Assembly: GCA_014155875.1 (NCBI GenBank)
Contig: JACEFZ010028321.1
Location: 186,001-250,000, forward strand
DNA from: Cepaea nemoralis
Lineage: Eukaryota; Mollusca; Gastropoda; Stylommatophora; Helicidae
DNA length: 64,000 nucleotides
Direction: 5' to 3'
Shown piece by piece: positions 12,470 to 22,670 of this stretch. A model generated the notes under the pieces. That model ran no database searches and was not told where the DNA came from. It was given only the letters and a program-made list of their open reading frames with translations. Each line of letters begins with the position of its first letter. Positions within the stretch are counted from its first letter, which is position 1. The translations under genes were made by a program, and so were the position numbers.

Positions 12470-13009
12470 AGGAGGCGCACACACATCGGGAGAAATAAAC
12501 TGGAAAGCTTAATGACAGCTATCGAACTTGGCGGGAAAAGAGCAACGAGAAGACAGAAATAAACACCCGAAAGGCTTGGCCATATGTCATAATCAGGATA
12601 AGAAGACAGACCTGAAGCTTGAGAGGACAGACACGCAAGATTACAGTTCCGTTCAGATTATCATCATTTCACCCTGAACACTCACAACCTTAGGCGTTAT
12701 TTCTCCTCTGTTGTAAATCAACGAGCAGCGACTATGTCAGTCCTATGTTGAGGATCTCCTCGCACGCTTGATGTGTCGCTCCTTTCTGGCAATGTTGATC
12801 ATAAAACCGAACGCTTGTATATCTGGCTATTGATGCACATGCATCCAGTCGTTCTACATATTCTTATGCTGTGACGCTCAAAAAGAACAGCCAACAAAGA
12901 GTTTCAAACGAAATAGAAAGAGGAATATTCCGAGTGCTATTTGCCAAAAGATACAATTGGTTGGCAGAATATCTAGGCCATGCTATCTAAGGCAGCGTTC
13001 TGTCTTAAA
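12048..13009. other. No supported gene; contains a poly-G tract
   Basis: A poly-G run of about 40 bases lies at about 12429-12468 and produces false poly-Gly and poly-Pro frames. CAGGGGTATTCAAC at 12305 resembles a hAT terminal repeat, but no matching right end was found. Nothing else recognised. Confidence 0.4.
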
Positions 13010-13300
13010 GCGGCTGCATCAAAATACTTTTTATTTTCAGTCGGTCAGTGCCACCTCCGCATTGACGGTCGGCTGTAATAAATTCTCCAACAACCTCTGA
13101 CCTGAGTCTCATGCGCACCAAGTACGCTTCTTTCAGTCCATCTCTTGGTGTCGTCTATCTACTTGTAACGTTGTCTTCCTCTTGCCCGCTTCCCCTCCAC
13201 ATTGCCCTCTAGTACATTCTTTAACAATGGGATGTCTTCTATATGTCCGTAGTAGTTTGTCTGACCTTGATCTCATTCAGTATTTTCTTAAACGCCAGTG
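13010..13300 (-). pseudogene. Remnant of a non-LTR retrotransposon RT C-terminus
   Basis: The reverse complement reads, with stops, a YYGHIEDIPLLKNVLEG-like segment, then GKRARGRQRYK and TKRWTER. This is the GH-x-R...G-K-R-G-R-G-R...W layout found downstream of RTE-like RT domains (compare 52470-53174 and 58393-58950). Much decayed, with no start and no RT core nearby. Confidence 0.55.
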
Positions 13301-13963
13301 TTTGTAATAGTAATACTGACAATACTGTATTGTGTTTATTTCTCATGCAGTGATATTCTTCCTTCCCACCTACTCATCTTATTCTCAAAGCTTGTATATT
13401 GCCCTCCCTATTTGTTTTACCAGTTTCCATATCAAATAACCAAGTATTAGGTTAATTGGATGCTCTATACTTCGCTGCTTCAGAAGAACGCTGAAAGTAT
13501 TTTCCTGATATCTTTTGATCTGCTTAATGAAGAACTTCTCACGTTTGAAGTTTTGCGTGTGCTGATTTCATTTAATTTCTGTGCGTGATTTTCACGCGAG
13601 CGGGCTATCTTGTTCAAAGAATTGCTCGCATGTGTGTGGTCTTTGAGATGTCTGCGCTTCCTTCCCCTCCCCACACCCATTTGCGAGATAAGTATAGAGA
13701 AGGACGTTTGCGTGGTTAGAACAGTTTAACGGAATCAGTATTTTTGTACAAGCATGTAAAGAAAAAGTCTCTCTGTGTCCGTCCCCCACCCCGTTACATC
13801 TATCCATAATTGTCTATCTGTGCCTCTCTGTCTGACTGTCTGTCTCTCGCTGTCTCCTCTCTAGCAAACTTTCACATCCACATTTGCCCGAGCACCCTCA
13901 TTCTCGCCACACAGAATCTTGTATTGCAATATTTCACTGTACCGCAGTTGATATCCTTTAAGT
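13301..13963. other. No supported gene
   Basis: Short open frames at 13480-13807 on the minus strand show no domain. Pyrimidine-rich segment near 13820-13870. Nothing recognised. Confidence 0.4.
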
Positions 13964-14404
13964 CAGTCGTTCTCAACCAGTGAGGAATCCCCCCTCCCCA
14001 GGGGGAATTTTAGGGTTTCCAGTGGGGAGGGGGGATTTAAACCACAGATTGGCAGACTCAAACTGACTCCAGGATCACATACAGCATTGTGTATCGGTCC
14101 GCTCTACTGAGAGGTCTCTTTCTTTTCGCTAGCTTGTGTGTTTTTGTTATTAGTGTTTTGTTCGTTTCGCACTTATATTGTGTAGTGACTCAATGCAAGG
14201 TGCGTATGCGTGCACCTCTGTAGTCCGCATTAGTGCGCGCATTTCCCCTTCCCTTGGCTCCTTTTCAGCATTGTAGACATGTTATTTTGATTGCACCTGT
14301 TGAGGCTGACAATTTTGGAAAAGGGAGGGGGGGGGGGTGACATTCGGACTTATGGTGAAAGGCTGTATGCCCCCCCCCCCCAAAAAAAGGGTTGAGAACC
14401 ACTG
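13964..14404. mobile_element. hAT-like MITE, copy 3 (441 bp)
   Basis: Left end CAGTCGTTCTCAACC, right end GGTTGAGAACCACTG, with a TSD CTTTAAGT/CTTTAAAT (7 of 8). The ends match the copies at 843 and 3777, but the interior is only partly similar, so this is an older or different subfamily. Confidence 0.88.
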
Positions 14405-15055
14405 CTTTAAATGATTACACTGATTATGATTATGCTGTTAGCCAAAGATTCTTTTCTCCGGTAGTCTCTAAAGCTGTCATTTGTCTGTAACTCGGCATTA
14501 ATGATCACGAACAAAGAGATCAAGTTCAGAGATAAACCCCGTGAAGATCAACGATCAAGTGCTACAAGATGCATGCTAGAGTCGTATTGTCACGTCTAAA
14601 GTATAAAACAATAGTTGTGCTTAGTCACGTTTTGAGAAGAGCGTACCTGCAAATCATTGCGACTACTGGAAATGCGGATGGGCGGCAAACTGGCAAAGAA
14701 GTGAAATTTGCCATCCGTTTTACCTAGCCTTGAAGTATATCAGTCTGACTCTTTGACTCGGCTTGCCACTCGCTTGCATTCTCGCTACATGCACATAGCT
14801 TGTTAGAGGAGCTCTTTCCATTGTCTTCAATTTGCAACGGTAAAGAAGTGTGAGTCGCACAGTGACATCAAAGGATACGCGTGCCACAGATTTTTTCAGA
14901 TTGGACATGTCAGCGAGAAGGGACACAGCAAATCACGGCGCCGAATGATTTTCCTACCTTCATATTATGGGAAGAGTTTTTTTTTTTACATTCGACCACC
15001 TACTTGCTTCTGTCCTCTCTCTGATCGCGCTTTGTCCACGCAGTTGACCTTAGGG
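14405..15055. other. No supported gene
   Basis: Ordinary sequence between two MITE copies. The 68-codon minus frame at 14720-14926 has no recognisable domain. Confidence 0.4.
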
Positions 15056-15215
15056 CAGTGATTCTTTTTTGATCAACCTTTTTTGGCCCATGCACCCCTT
15101 CACCATACGTTCAGAATGTTATTCCCCCCTTTCCTATTTCCACCCTACAAATACACCCCCCCCCCCCCCAGTTTACGTAAAAATGGTAGTTAAATTGAAT
15201 AAAACTGCCTTAGGG
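15056..15215 (-). mobile_element. hAT-like MITE, partial copy 4, inverted
   Basis: CAACCTTTTTTGGCCCATGC, CCCTTCACCATA and CAGAATGTTATTCCCCCC are the reverse complement of the right half of the copy at 843-1291. It continues to CGTAAAAATGGTAGTTAAAT, matching the middle of that copy. The far end is lost, so no TSD can be read. Confidence 0.75.
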
Positions 15216-15799
15216 TGTCTTATACATTGAATTTTGCAGCATTTGACAGTTGTCACCAGGGCCATGCTATGATGCAGAGTGGCGGCTGCATCACGCGGCA
15301 CTGTAAGGGGGCTTCATAAGGAGGCGGCATTTTTACAGAAAACAGCATGTAAGGGGCGGCATTTCGAAGACTTGCATCATGCTGAGAAAATCCACCGCAT
15401 GGTACTGGTTGTCACTGTGCTAGTAAAGATCATAAAAGATAAATTTTCTATTGCAGTAATCTAAAGACATTTTTGTCATCTTCACTAGCCCTGAATGGCT
15501 TATCGCTACAAGCATAATCTGTTTATTTCTTCCCCGATCTCCAGTAATATTACTCCAGTTAGAATACCCCACCCTCTTTCCCAGAACTCGTCTTACATAA
15601 CTTTTCTGCCTTCTTGGAACCACTTTGATTTTGTATCATGGATTTGCTCAATATATTTTATCTGTCAGTATCCATTTGTCAAACACTGTCAAATTATCTT
15701 GCCCCAAAATCTCGCGTGTATAATACGCGTGCTTGGCTTAGCCCAACATTTTCTGGTAAAATGGTTAGTCCAAAATGAAAATGACATACCCACTTATAA

Positions 15800-16080
15800 C
15801 ACATCTCCTTTATTTATTATTATTATTATTATTTTTTTTGCGCCCGCTCGCTTTGAACTCAAGCATAGCTCATACACGCTACTTCTAGTGCACTGGAATG
15901 AATTTTGCGTGCAGATTAGCTTTCTCTTTTACCAATGATGGATGTCCCTTGTCATCAGGCGAACCCACTCTTACTTCAGAGGCACTTGCAATTTACGCCC
16001 TCAAGTTAAGGACGAGCAGTCAACATTTAGTCCAGCTGTAGGGGCTGAACCTCAGCATCAACATACCGGATGTTTAACTG
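15800..16080 (-). mobile_element. tRNA-derived SINE (family C), copy 1
   Basis: Shares GCTCG/CTCACTTTGAACTCAAGC, TGGAATGAATTTTGCG and CATCAGGCGAACCCACTC-type blocks with 62521-62830, in the same orientation. The tRNA-like head is at the right end (GGGGCTGAACCTC region) and more decayed than in the second copy. Confidence 0.75.
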
Positions 16081-16104
16081 ATTAATTGTCAGTGGATGAT
16101 TCTT

Positions 16105-16240
16105 CTTCTTCTTTGCGTTCATCCGGAGTGTTTTTTCAGATGTTATTGCGGTGTGTCTGTTATGCGCCCTTGGGCCGAAACCCGTAGGCCAACACAACCG
16201 GCTTTTAGCGTGCTTTTTTGACCAGGTAGCATTCCTGGGA
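16105..16240 (-). repeat. (GAA)n-tailed 3' end of the ribozyme-headed retrotransposon family
   Basis: The reverse complement matches 35670-35816: TGGTCAAAAAAGCACGCTAA, GGCCTACGGGTTTCGGCCC, an inverted repeat around the A run, and CTCCGGATGAACG(CAAA)GAAGAAGAA. It is probably the 3' terminus of the old copy whose 5' part lies at 19517-21065, the two being separated by the RTE-like insertion. Confidence 0.75.
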
Positions 16241-16687
16241 GACTCACTGTAGCATTGGTAGCACCTTTGGTAAGGATGACTCTCATGTCCTTTTCAGGAC
16301 CCATCCCCCACTGGTCCAAGCCTGACACCCAGCTCGTGCCTGTGGCTCCTAGTAGCTGTCAGCATGCGACAGCGGCCACCCCCCGGGCAACAGCTGTGAG
16401 AGGCTGGCTAAACCAGGCATGGGTATCCGATTCCAGCATGTGAAGACAGGATTTGGCAGACTGCGCGGAAGAAATCATTCCTGATTCAACGGGCAAGACG
16501 GCGTTTACCTGCAAAGCGTTGTGGAACGTAATGAGCACGGCAAGGCACGTAGAGCGCCCTGGTAATTCACTGCACCTGTATTCGTCTCCAGTCGTCTCGA
16601 CTTGTCTTGCCACTGGACTCAGATGGACTCAGGAGAGAGAGTGAGGTCGACGAATTGCGCAATTCATCCTCACTTTAATCCAAGTCA

Positions 16688-18515
16688 TTGCGCAAGTCAT
16701 TCTTCATCCAACGTCATATATCCTTCGATGATGAAACCATCAACTGCCTTCCTCAAGTTCCTACCAATGAGACACTTGATGACCTGCCAACCATAGTGGA
16801 AGTAAACAAAACCATCCAGCAACTCTCCAGCGGCAAGGCACCTGGTCCTGACTCCATCCCAGCAGAGATATACAAGGCAGGTGGGCCGGTCCTAACAGAG
16901 CAGCTTCACCAAGTCTTTACAAACATATGGGTGAACGAGACCATGCCACAAGATTTCAAGGACGCGTCAATAGTCCACATTTACAAACGTAAAGGAAACC
17001 GCCAATCCTGTGACAACCACCGAGGCATCTCCTTGCTTCCAATTGCAGGGAAGATACTCGCCAGAATTCTTCTCAATCGCCTCACAGCCCATCTCGATCA
17101 AGGTCTTCTTCCTGAGAGTCAGTGTGGCTTCAGAAAAGAACGTGGAACTGTTGACATGATTTTCGTTGCAAGGCAGCTGCAAGAGAAATGTCAGGAACAG
17201 AACTGCGAAATGTTCTCCACTTTCATTGACCTTACCAAGGCTTTTGATACAGTCAACAGAGAAGGACTGTGGATGATTATGGCAAAATATGGCTGTCCAC
17301 GAAAGTTTGTCCAAATAGTGCGGCTATTTCATGATGGCATGCAGGCAAGAGTACAGGAAAATGGCGAACTGTCTGAACCCTTTCCTGTCACCAATGGAGT
17401 GAAGCAAGGATGTGTCCTGGCACCAACACTGTTCAGCCTCATGTTTTCAGCCATGCTGATGAATGCCTTCGAGAACGACGACATTGGAATAGACATCAAC
17501 TACCGTATGGATGGAAAGTTATTCAATCTCAGAAGGCTGAAAGCTAAAACCAAAATTAACAGCGACACCGTCAGAGAGCTCCTGTTTGCTGATGATTGCG
17601 CTCTGTACGCCAACTCAGAGGCGGACATGCAACATAATGTTTCAGCTTTCTCACATGCCTGTGCCAACTTTGGGCTCAATATCAACTTGGAGAAGACTGT
17701 AGTTATGTACCAGCCAGCTCCAGGGAATAATCACACTGTGCCGAATAATAAAGTGAATGATCATAGACTAAGTGTTGTGGACAAATTCACCTATCTTGGC
17801 AGCACTGTGTCACAAGCTGCCACAATTGATGACGAAGTGAATGCAAGAATCTCCAAGGCCAGTGCGGCCTTTGGCAGACTGTACAAGAATGTATGGGACA
17901 GAACTGGAATAAGCCTGCAAACAAAGCTAAAAGTCTACAAAGCAGTTGTATTATCCACACTGCTATATGCTTGTGAAACCTGGACTGTTTATCAGCGACA
18001 CGCTAGGAAATTAAACCACTTCCACACAGTCTGCCTAAGGAAGCTACTGAAGATTAAATGGCAAGACAAGATTCCAGACACTTGAAGTCCTAGAAAGAGC
18101 ATCCATGCCCAGTATCCACACTCTACTGATGAAGAATCAGATTCGCTGGGCTGGTCACTTGACTCGCATGCCAGATCACAGGCTCCCTAAACGAATTTTT
18201 TACAGCGAACTGCATTGTGGTAAACGCTCCCAAGGTGGCCAGAGGAAACGCTTTAAAGACATTCTGAAAATGTCACTGAAGGCTTTTGGAATTCATCATG
18301 ACACCTGGGAGGCTGCAGCCAGAGACCGAAATTCGTGGCGTGCATCATTACGCAAGGGTGCAGTCATATGTGAGGCAACCAGGACTGCAAGTGCTGTGAA
18401 GAAAAGGCAGGAGAGAAAAACCACTGCAGGAAATCCTCCTCCAGAAACGTCAAGCATTCCTTGCCCACATTGTCAAAGAACATTAACATTTCGAGCCAAA
18501 ATAGGCCTTATCAGC
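16688..18515 (+). pseudogene. RTE-like non-LTR reverse transcriptase, frameshifted
   Basis: The frame at 16688-18085 (465 aa) is a reverse transcriptase with GKAPGPDSIPAEIYK, ISLLPIAGKILARILLNRL, FIDLTKAFDTVNR, NGVKQGCVLAPTLFSL and the catalytic LLFADDCALYA. A frameshift near 18085 moves the reading to a frame open from 18105 with the downstream conserved region (QIRWAGHLTRM, WRASLRKG, and the CPHCQRT...GLISHL zinc-finger-like end). The element is 5'-truncated: no endonuclease precedes the RT. Coding is interrupted at 18515 by another retrotransposon and resumes at about 19427-19500 (RTHGS...). RT function is reverse transcription at a nicked target; this copy cannot be active. Confidence 0.85.
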
Positions 18516-19425
18516 CATCTTAATAGAAATCTAACCTTTAATTCCCACGTTCAAGCGCTTATTAAACAAACAGCGAAAAAAGTCTACCAACTCACCAAAA
18601 TTAAAAACTTCCTTGATGAGGACACAAGGAAACTATTCTATACTTCTCATATACAGACACACTTTGACTACTGCTCTACAATCTGGGACAGTTGTTCTAA
18701 TTCAAACACCAAACGACTTTACTCACTCCAGAAACGGGCCATGAGTCTAATTTATAACAAACATTTATCTGACAATCCTAGCCTGTATAAACACCTTCAG
18801 TTACTACCACTCCGCAAACGACTGCTTTTCAATAAAGCTAAACTAATTCACAAAATCCTGCATCGGAATGCCCCAAATTACCTTTGGCCATTGTTTAAAT
18901 ATAATGCTAGACACAGTAAACGTTTAAATATATTACACATTCCGAAGCCTAGGATTGACTTATACAAAACAAGCTTAACGTACTCTGCAGCTCAGCTGTG
19001 GAACAATCTTCCACAAGAAATCAAAGACATCACCAATCCCTATTCATATAATCGCAAATTACTCGAACACTATCTCAGTACGGATTATCTTCCCCCTTAA
19101 TAATAGAGATAATAATAATAATAACAAAACCCTAGTATAACAGCCAGTCCCCTTTTGGTAGGCCAGTATATTCCACATGGCTAATAATAAGTGTCAGACC
19201 ATTATCTAATTTTACTGTGTCGTGTAGTTTTGATGTTCGCATTTTTGCCCATGCCTTTATAATGCATATCTTTTATATTGTTGCTGTTCTCTGTTAGCCT
19301 TGAATGATGTGTGAATGAAATAATGTATGAAAGAGAGTGATAGAAGGGCAGAATGTTAGACGGGCCTGCGTGCCCAATTCTTAACCCTTTGAAAATAAAG
19401 TTTGTTCGTTCGTTCGTTCGTTCGT
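18516..19425 (+). mobile_element. 5'-truncated CR1/Jockey-like retrotransposon nested in the RTE-like element
   Basis: It encodes only the RT C-terminal part (HVQALIKQTAKKVYQL..., YCSTIWDSCSN, LQKRAMSLIYN, ...LYKTSLTYSAAQLWNNLP), ending at 19100. A 3' UTR follows, ending in CCCTTTGAAAATAAAG and (TTCG)n. On its left the host reads ...ISHL, and on its right the host resumes with RTH, so this is an insertion and not a gene fusion. A short TCTTA is repeated at both junctions. By chance the junction is in frame, which makes a false 331-codon chimera (18105-19100). Confidence 0.85.
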
Positions 19426-19426
19426 T

Positions 19427-19510
19427 CTTAGAACCCACGGCTCCATACCTTCAACCCCACTGGATGAAATGAATGGTCATCATCATTCTTGATGGACAAA
19501 CAACATTACA
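19427..19510 (+). pseudogene. 3' end of the RTE-like element, displaced by the nested insertion
   Basis: AGAACCCACGGC continues the host reading (Arg-Thr-His-Gly) interrupted at 18515. GATGAAATGAATGGTCATC and ...TTCTTGATGGACAAACAAC then close the coding end. This resumption is what identifies the CR1/Jockey-like segment as nested. Confidence 0.7.
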
Positions 19511-20734
19511 ACATCAGAGCTGTTACAAACAAGAGCGGCATTCGGAAACTGGGTAGTCAGAGCTGTTCCTAGCACGAGAGACATTCGGACGAGACGTTTC
19601 ACTCGGACGTAAATGCGTAGTGCCAATTTTTATTTTGCCACCCGTAGGACGGCACTTCCAGCTTCGGCGGGCATTTTTTAAATGAGATTTGCCTTCCTCG
19701 GGTTTCGAGGCACGTTAGACTTATTGTTGTGATGTCGCCCACATCTCAGCTGGTCAAGATAGAACGAACGGTCAACGACATCATGGTCAACCCTCAAGGG
19801 AAGGCAGGGGCTGACCATGGGCATTCCCTCGCTATCCAAGGAGGCTTCCATAATTGCAGAGCCGGCACATATTGCTCTGAGACTGGGCTCACCCGAGGAG
19901 TTGCCATGTCCTGCTCATGGCTGCTTCAGTTCCTCACTTCCATGTGTTGGGCATCTCGCTTGCCACTGGTCGCTCAAGCACACACCAGGAACGGTCTGAC
20001 CGCGGGCAGCATCCACTCGGTAACCTTTTGCTTTTGACTTCAGACCACGCAATAGGTTCGCTAGCCGTGCGTTCCATTTCATGTTATTGAGACGTTTTTC
20101 CACGTTCGCACTTGTCAAAGTCTTGCGTAGAGCAAGAAATGTGGCTCGTATCTTGACAAGTGTGATACTAAATATGATTATCAAATAACGCGAGGCGAAT
20201 ACCCGATGATATAATTCGCACTCTTTATTCGCGCACTGCACACATCAGAAACAATACAGGCGTCGCGCAATCACAATCCACAATATCAAATAGATCATAA
20301 ATACAAGCAATCAATACATCAATATAATAATACATCAATGCACTCCACTTACAAGTCAAACACACAGGCGTTCCATCTCCAACGGCCATACAGGCTAGCT
20401 ATCAATACGTGCACAAACTCTCAGGCCGCATTCACACGTCTCTCCAGTACGGCGCCCAAGCCCAGTCTAACTGGCCTTTTAACACATGCCTCAGTTGTGC
20501 TCGAGTCAGCTTGCGTGACCCCCAATGTTCACGCTGTGTTCTTGCTGACCCCCGACTGCTTAGCATCGTTCAGTCTTGAGTGCCTGGCGTTGTCGACGAC
20601 GCCGTGTTATAACTGTAGTGTTTATCATAGTTCAGCGTTGCATTGTCGGGCGTTGGTACAGACAACGCGTTGTAACTCCGGGTGAGACTCTGACACCGGA
20701 CCAAGGTCTTCTGCCTTCGTATACCTGATTTCTT

Positions 20735-20876
20735 CTTCTTCTTCTTCGTTCATCCGGAGTTTTTTTTTCCGGATGTGATTGCGTTGTGCCTGTTTACAGC
20801 AGAGCTGCGTTCTTGCGCCGTTAGGCCGACACATCCGACTTCTGCGGGCATTTGTTGACCGGGTTAACCTTCCCGG
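20735..20876 (-). mobile_element. 5'-truncated 3' end of the same family, inserted with a 13-bp TSD
   Basis: TTCTTCTTCTTCTTCGTTCATCCGGAG (here in pieces: CTTCTTCTTC, TTCATCCGGAG) begins the insert on the + strand, and CCGGGTTAACCTTCCCGGG ends it. GTATACCTGATTT occurs immediately before and after. Its sequence matches 27125-27261 closely, so it is a recent product of the machinery encoded at 22671-26522. Confidence 0.9.
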
Positions 20877-20934
20877 GGTATACCTGATTTAATCTTTTGA
20901 CTGCTATCCTCAGTCTACCTGCAGAGCAGCAGGT

Positions 20935-21065
20935 TGTGTCTCTCTTAGTCTGGCCCCTATCCCATAAGCTGTCCGATATGTAGTTTTCATCCATTGGCAA
21001 GCAGATGGGATCAATGGGACACGCAAGCTCCCCCACCACGGCAAGGTGGAGACACATCGGGGGAG
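20935..21065 (-). ncRNA. HDV-like ribozyme fold, copy 3 (head of the old family copy)
   Basis: On the minus strand: P1 CTCCCCC (21065-21059) with GGGGGAG (21034-21028); P3 ACC (21047-21045) and GGT (21037-21035) enclosing the 7-nt L3 TTGCCGT; P2 TGTGTCT (21056-21050) with AGACACA (20941-20935); P4 GTCCC with GGGGC. The strand between P4 and P2 reads CAGACTAAG. Topology and lengths equal the copies at 22280 and 34159. Confidence 0.6.
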
Positions 21066-22265
21066 AGTGGATGATTAATCGCCTTGAGAGACTTTTCGTA
21101 TCTGCCATGGGCATATATATCAGTGGCATGCTGTCACTGTGTTATAATACAACATATCTGCTACCATATTAACAACTTTTTAAGTCATAACTGTGACACA
21201 CCATTACCTTCCTATTTTTTCGCTATCTATTTTTGATTGATCCACATGTGCTTTTTGTTTGGCACTGCATCTGTTAAGAACGAGAAATCTTATACATTAG
21301 GCTCTGCTGACGTCCCTCGGAGTTTTAGTGGGCAGACAATAGTGAACATTGCACATTATATGCAATGCCTTATAATCTTTGTGATTTTATTATTTCAATA
21401 ATTATTTCCATAGCTATGTTAGTTCTCTGTCTTCTTGGTGCTACGGTATGACTAGTTCAAGATTTATTTGTAAACTGTTTTGAGATTTACAGTTTAACAT
21501 GGCCACAGCTTCTTGTGCTACCAAGTTTCTTCTTCTTGTAATCAGTCTTTGATGATTACATCATCAATCAAGTTCTCTTGATGAACTCGACCATTTTTTG
21601 GAATTACTCTTTAGTTTCAAACAACTTGACATTTGCTTGCTTGCTTGCTTGTGTTCGCTAGCTGTGAACTCCAGCGTGAAGTCCTGTATGTCGGATGAAT
21701 ACACCCTGTTGTCCAACATCAATGTGATGTCATACCGGACCTGAGGTTTGCGTGAGTATCCGTTGTCCCATGTCTGGCTTATTGGTGTACAGACTGATGG
21801 TTCCTCACCATGCAGGCAGATACTCTCCGGCTTCGGAGGAATCATCGATCCTACTGATTTTAGCCAGGTCCCCCGAAGGGACCTGTTGCCCAGGACGCAT
21901 GGCGTGGAAGTGTCAGCAGGTCTTGGCCAGTATAGATCCCAGCCCTGGTGCCTTGGAAACACCTCTGCGTCCCAACTTGACATTTAATGTGGACTCAGTA
22001 AGCAAGCCTATCTTTCTTAGCTTGCTGTTTAGAGAGAAATCTGAGGGAGCTGCAGAATATGTTGGGCAGTTTATTGGCCTAGTCCACACATGCACAGTGG
22101 TGGCTCAAAGAGATGACTTCTATACTTCTGCCTTCCATTTCGCAATCGAGCAGACACCCTCAGTCAACTCACACCAAGACTATGATAGACTTGTTCATGA
22201 CTTATTAGACTTTGCTATGGGCTGAGGTAGCCAGTTTCATGCCAACTCTCCTTAACACCCCTTAT
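21066..22265. other. No confident gene; one open frame of unknown origin
   Basis: The + frame 21752-22225 (157 codons) is not recognised. Its second half reads more protein-like (FLSLLFREKSEGAAEYVGQF; HQDYDRLVHDLLDFAMG, ending at a TGA). It could be a decayed transposon or gene fragment into which the element at 22280 landed just downstream. Nothing else recognised, apart from a short GCTTGCTTGC run near 21636. Confidence 0.35.
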
Positions 22266-22279
22266 GATATACATGATAG

Positions 22280-22426
22280 CCCCTCTGCTGTGTGTCCACC
22301 GTGACGAGGTAGAGGGGCTTGTGCGTCCCAATGACCCCAAGAGCTATGCCGACGGTAGCACAGCTACTGGTAGGGCCACCCATGTCGGACAGGTCAATGG
22401 AGAGGGACCAGACGAAGAGACACACA
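22280..22426 (+). ncRNA. HDV-like self-cleaving ribozyme fold at the exact 5' end of the retrotransposon
   Basis: Pairings: P1 CCCCTCT (22280-22286) with AGAGGGG (22311-22317); P3 ACC (22298-22300) with GGT (22308-22310) closing the 7-nt L3 GTGACGA; P2 TGTGTGTC (22289-22296) with GACACACA (22419-22426); P4 GTCCC (22325-22329) with GGGAC (22404-22408). The joining strand before P2' is CAGACGAAGA, which can supply the catalytic C of J4/2. The order P1-P2-P3-L3-P3'-P1'-P4-P4'-J4/2-P2' is the HDV double pseudoknot. Known: such ribozymes release the 5' end of R2, RTE and L1Tc transcripts. Position +1 is C rather than the usual G, and P1.1 is not obvious, so activity is unproven. Confidence 0.65.
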
Positions 22427-22660
22427 AACCTGCTGCCTTGTAGGTAGACTGGGGACAGTCAAAGGCTAGGGAAAGCACCCCAAATACATGCTTGTCGAAA
22501 TCGGATGTACTGAGCCACAGGCTTGACAAAGCAGTGCAACGTGAAACCTGCTGCCTTGTAGGTAGACTGGGGACAGTCAAAGGCTAGGGAAAGCATCCCG
22601 AATAAATGCTTGTCGAAATCGGATGTACTGAGCCACAGGCTTGACAAAGCAGTGCAACGT
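22426..22660 (+). repeat. Two 118-bp direct repeats in the 5' UTR
   Basis: Units start with AAACCTGCTGCCTTGTAGGT at 22426 and 22544 and end in AGCAGTGCAACGT, differing at only a few positions. They sit between the ribozyme-like head and the ORF. Repeated 5' UTR units in non-LTR elements often carry internal promoter activity; that role is inferred here, not shown. Confidence 0.85.
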
Positions 22661-22670
22661 AACTTAATTC

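Larger units (their letters stand above)
19517..21065 (-). mobile_element. Old copy of the ribozyme-headed non-LTR family
   Basis: The reverse complement carries the family 5' head (21065-20885) and, after an unmatched middle, a segment at 19517-20035 matching 34815-35310 of the + strand copy at 34159-35816 (ATCTCAGCTGGTCAAGATAG, TTATTTTGCCACCCGTAGG and others). It is interrupted at 20735-20876 by a small copy of the same family's 3' end. The stretch 20060-20690 has no match elsewhere in the window. The short ORFs across it are not supported as genes. Confidence 0.75.

Noticed and set aside
12304..12562. Poly-Gly and poly-Pro frames
   Set aside because: Caused by a poly-G tract on opposite strands.
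18105..19100. Novel fused two-domain RT protein
   Set aside because: Host coding resumes after the insert's tail, so this is a nested insertion that happens to be in frame.
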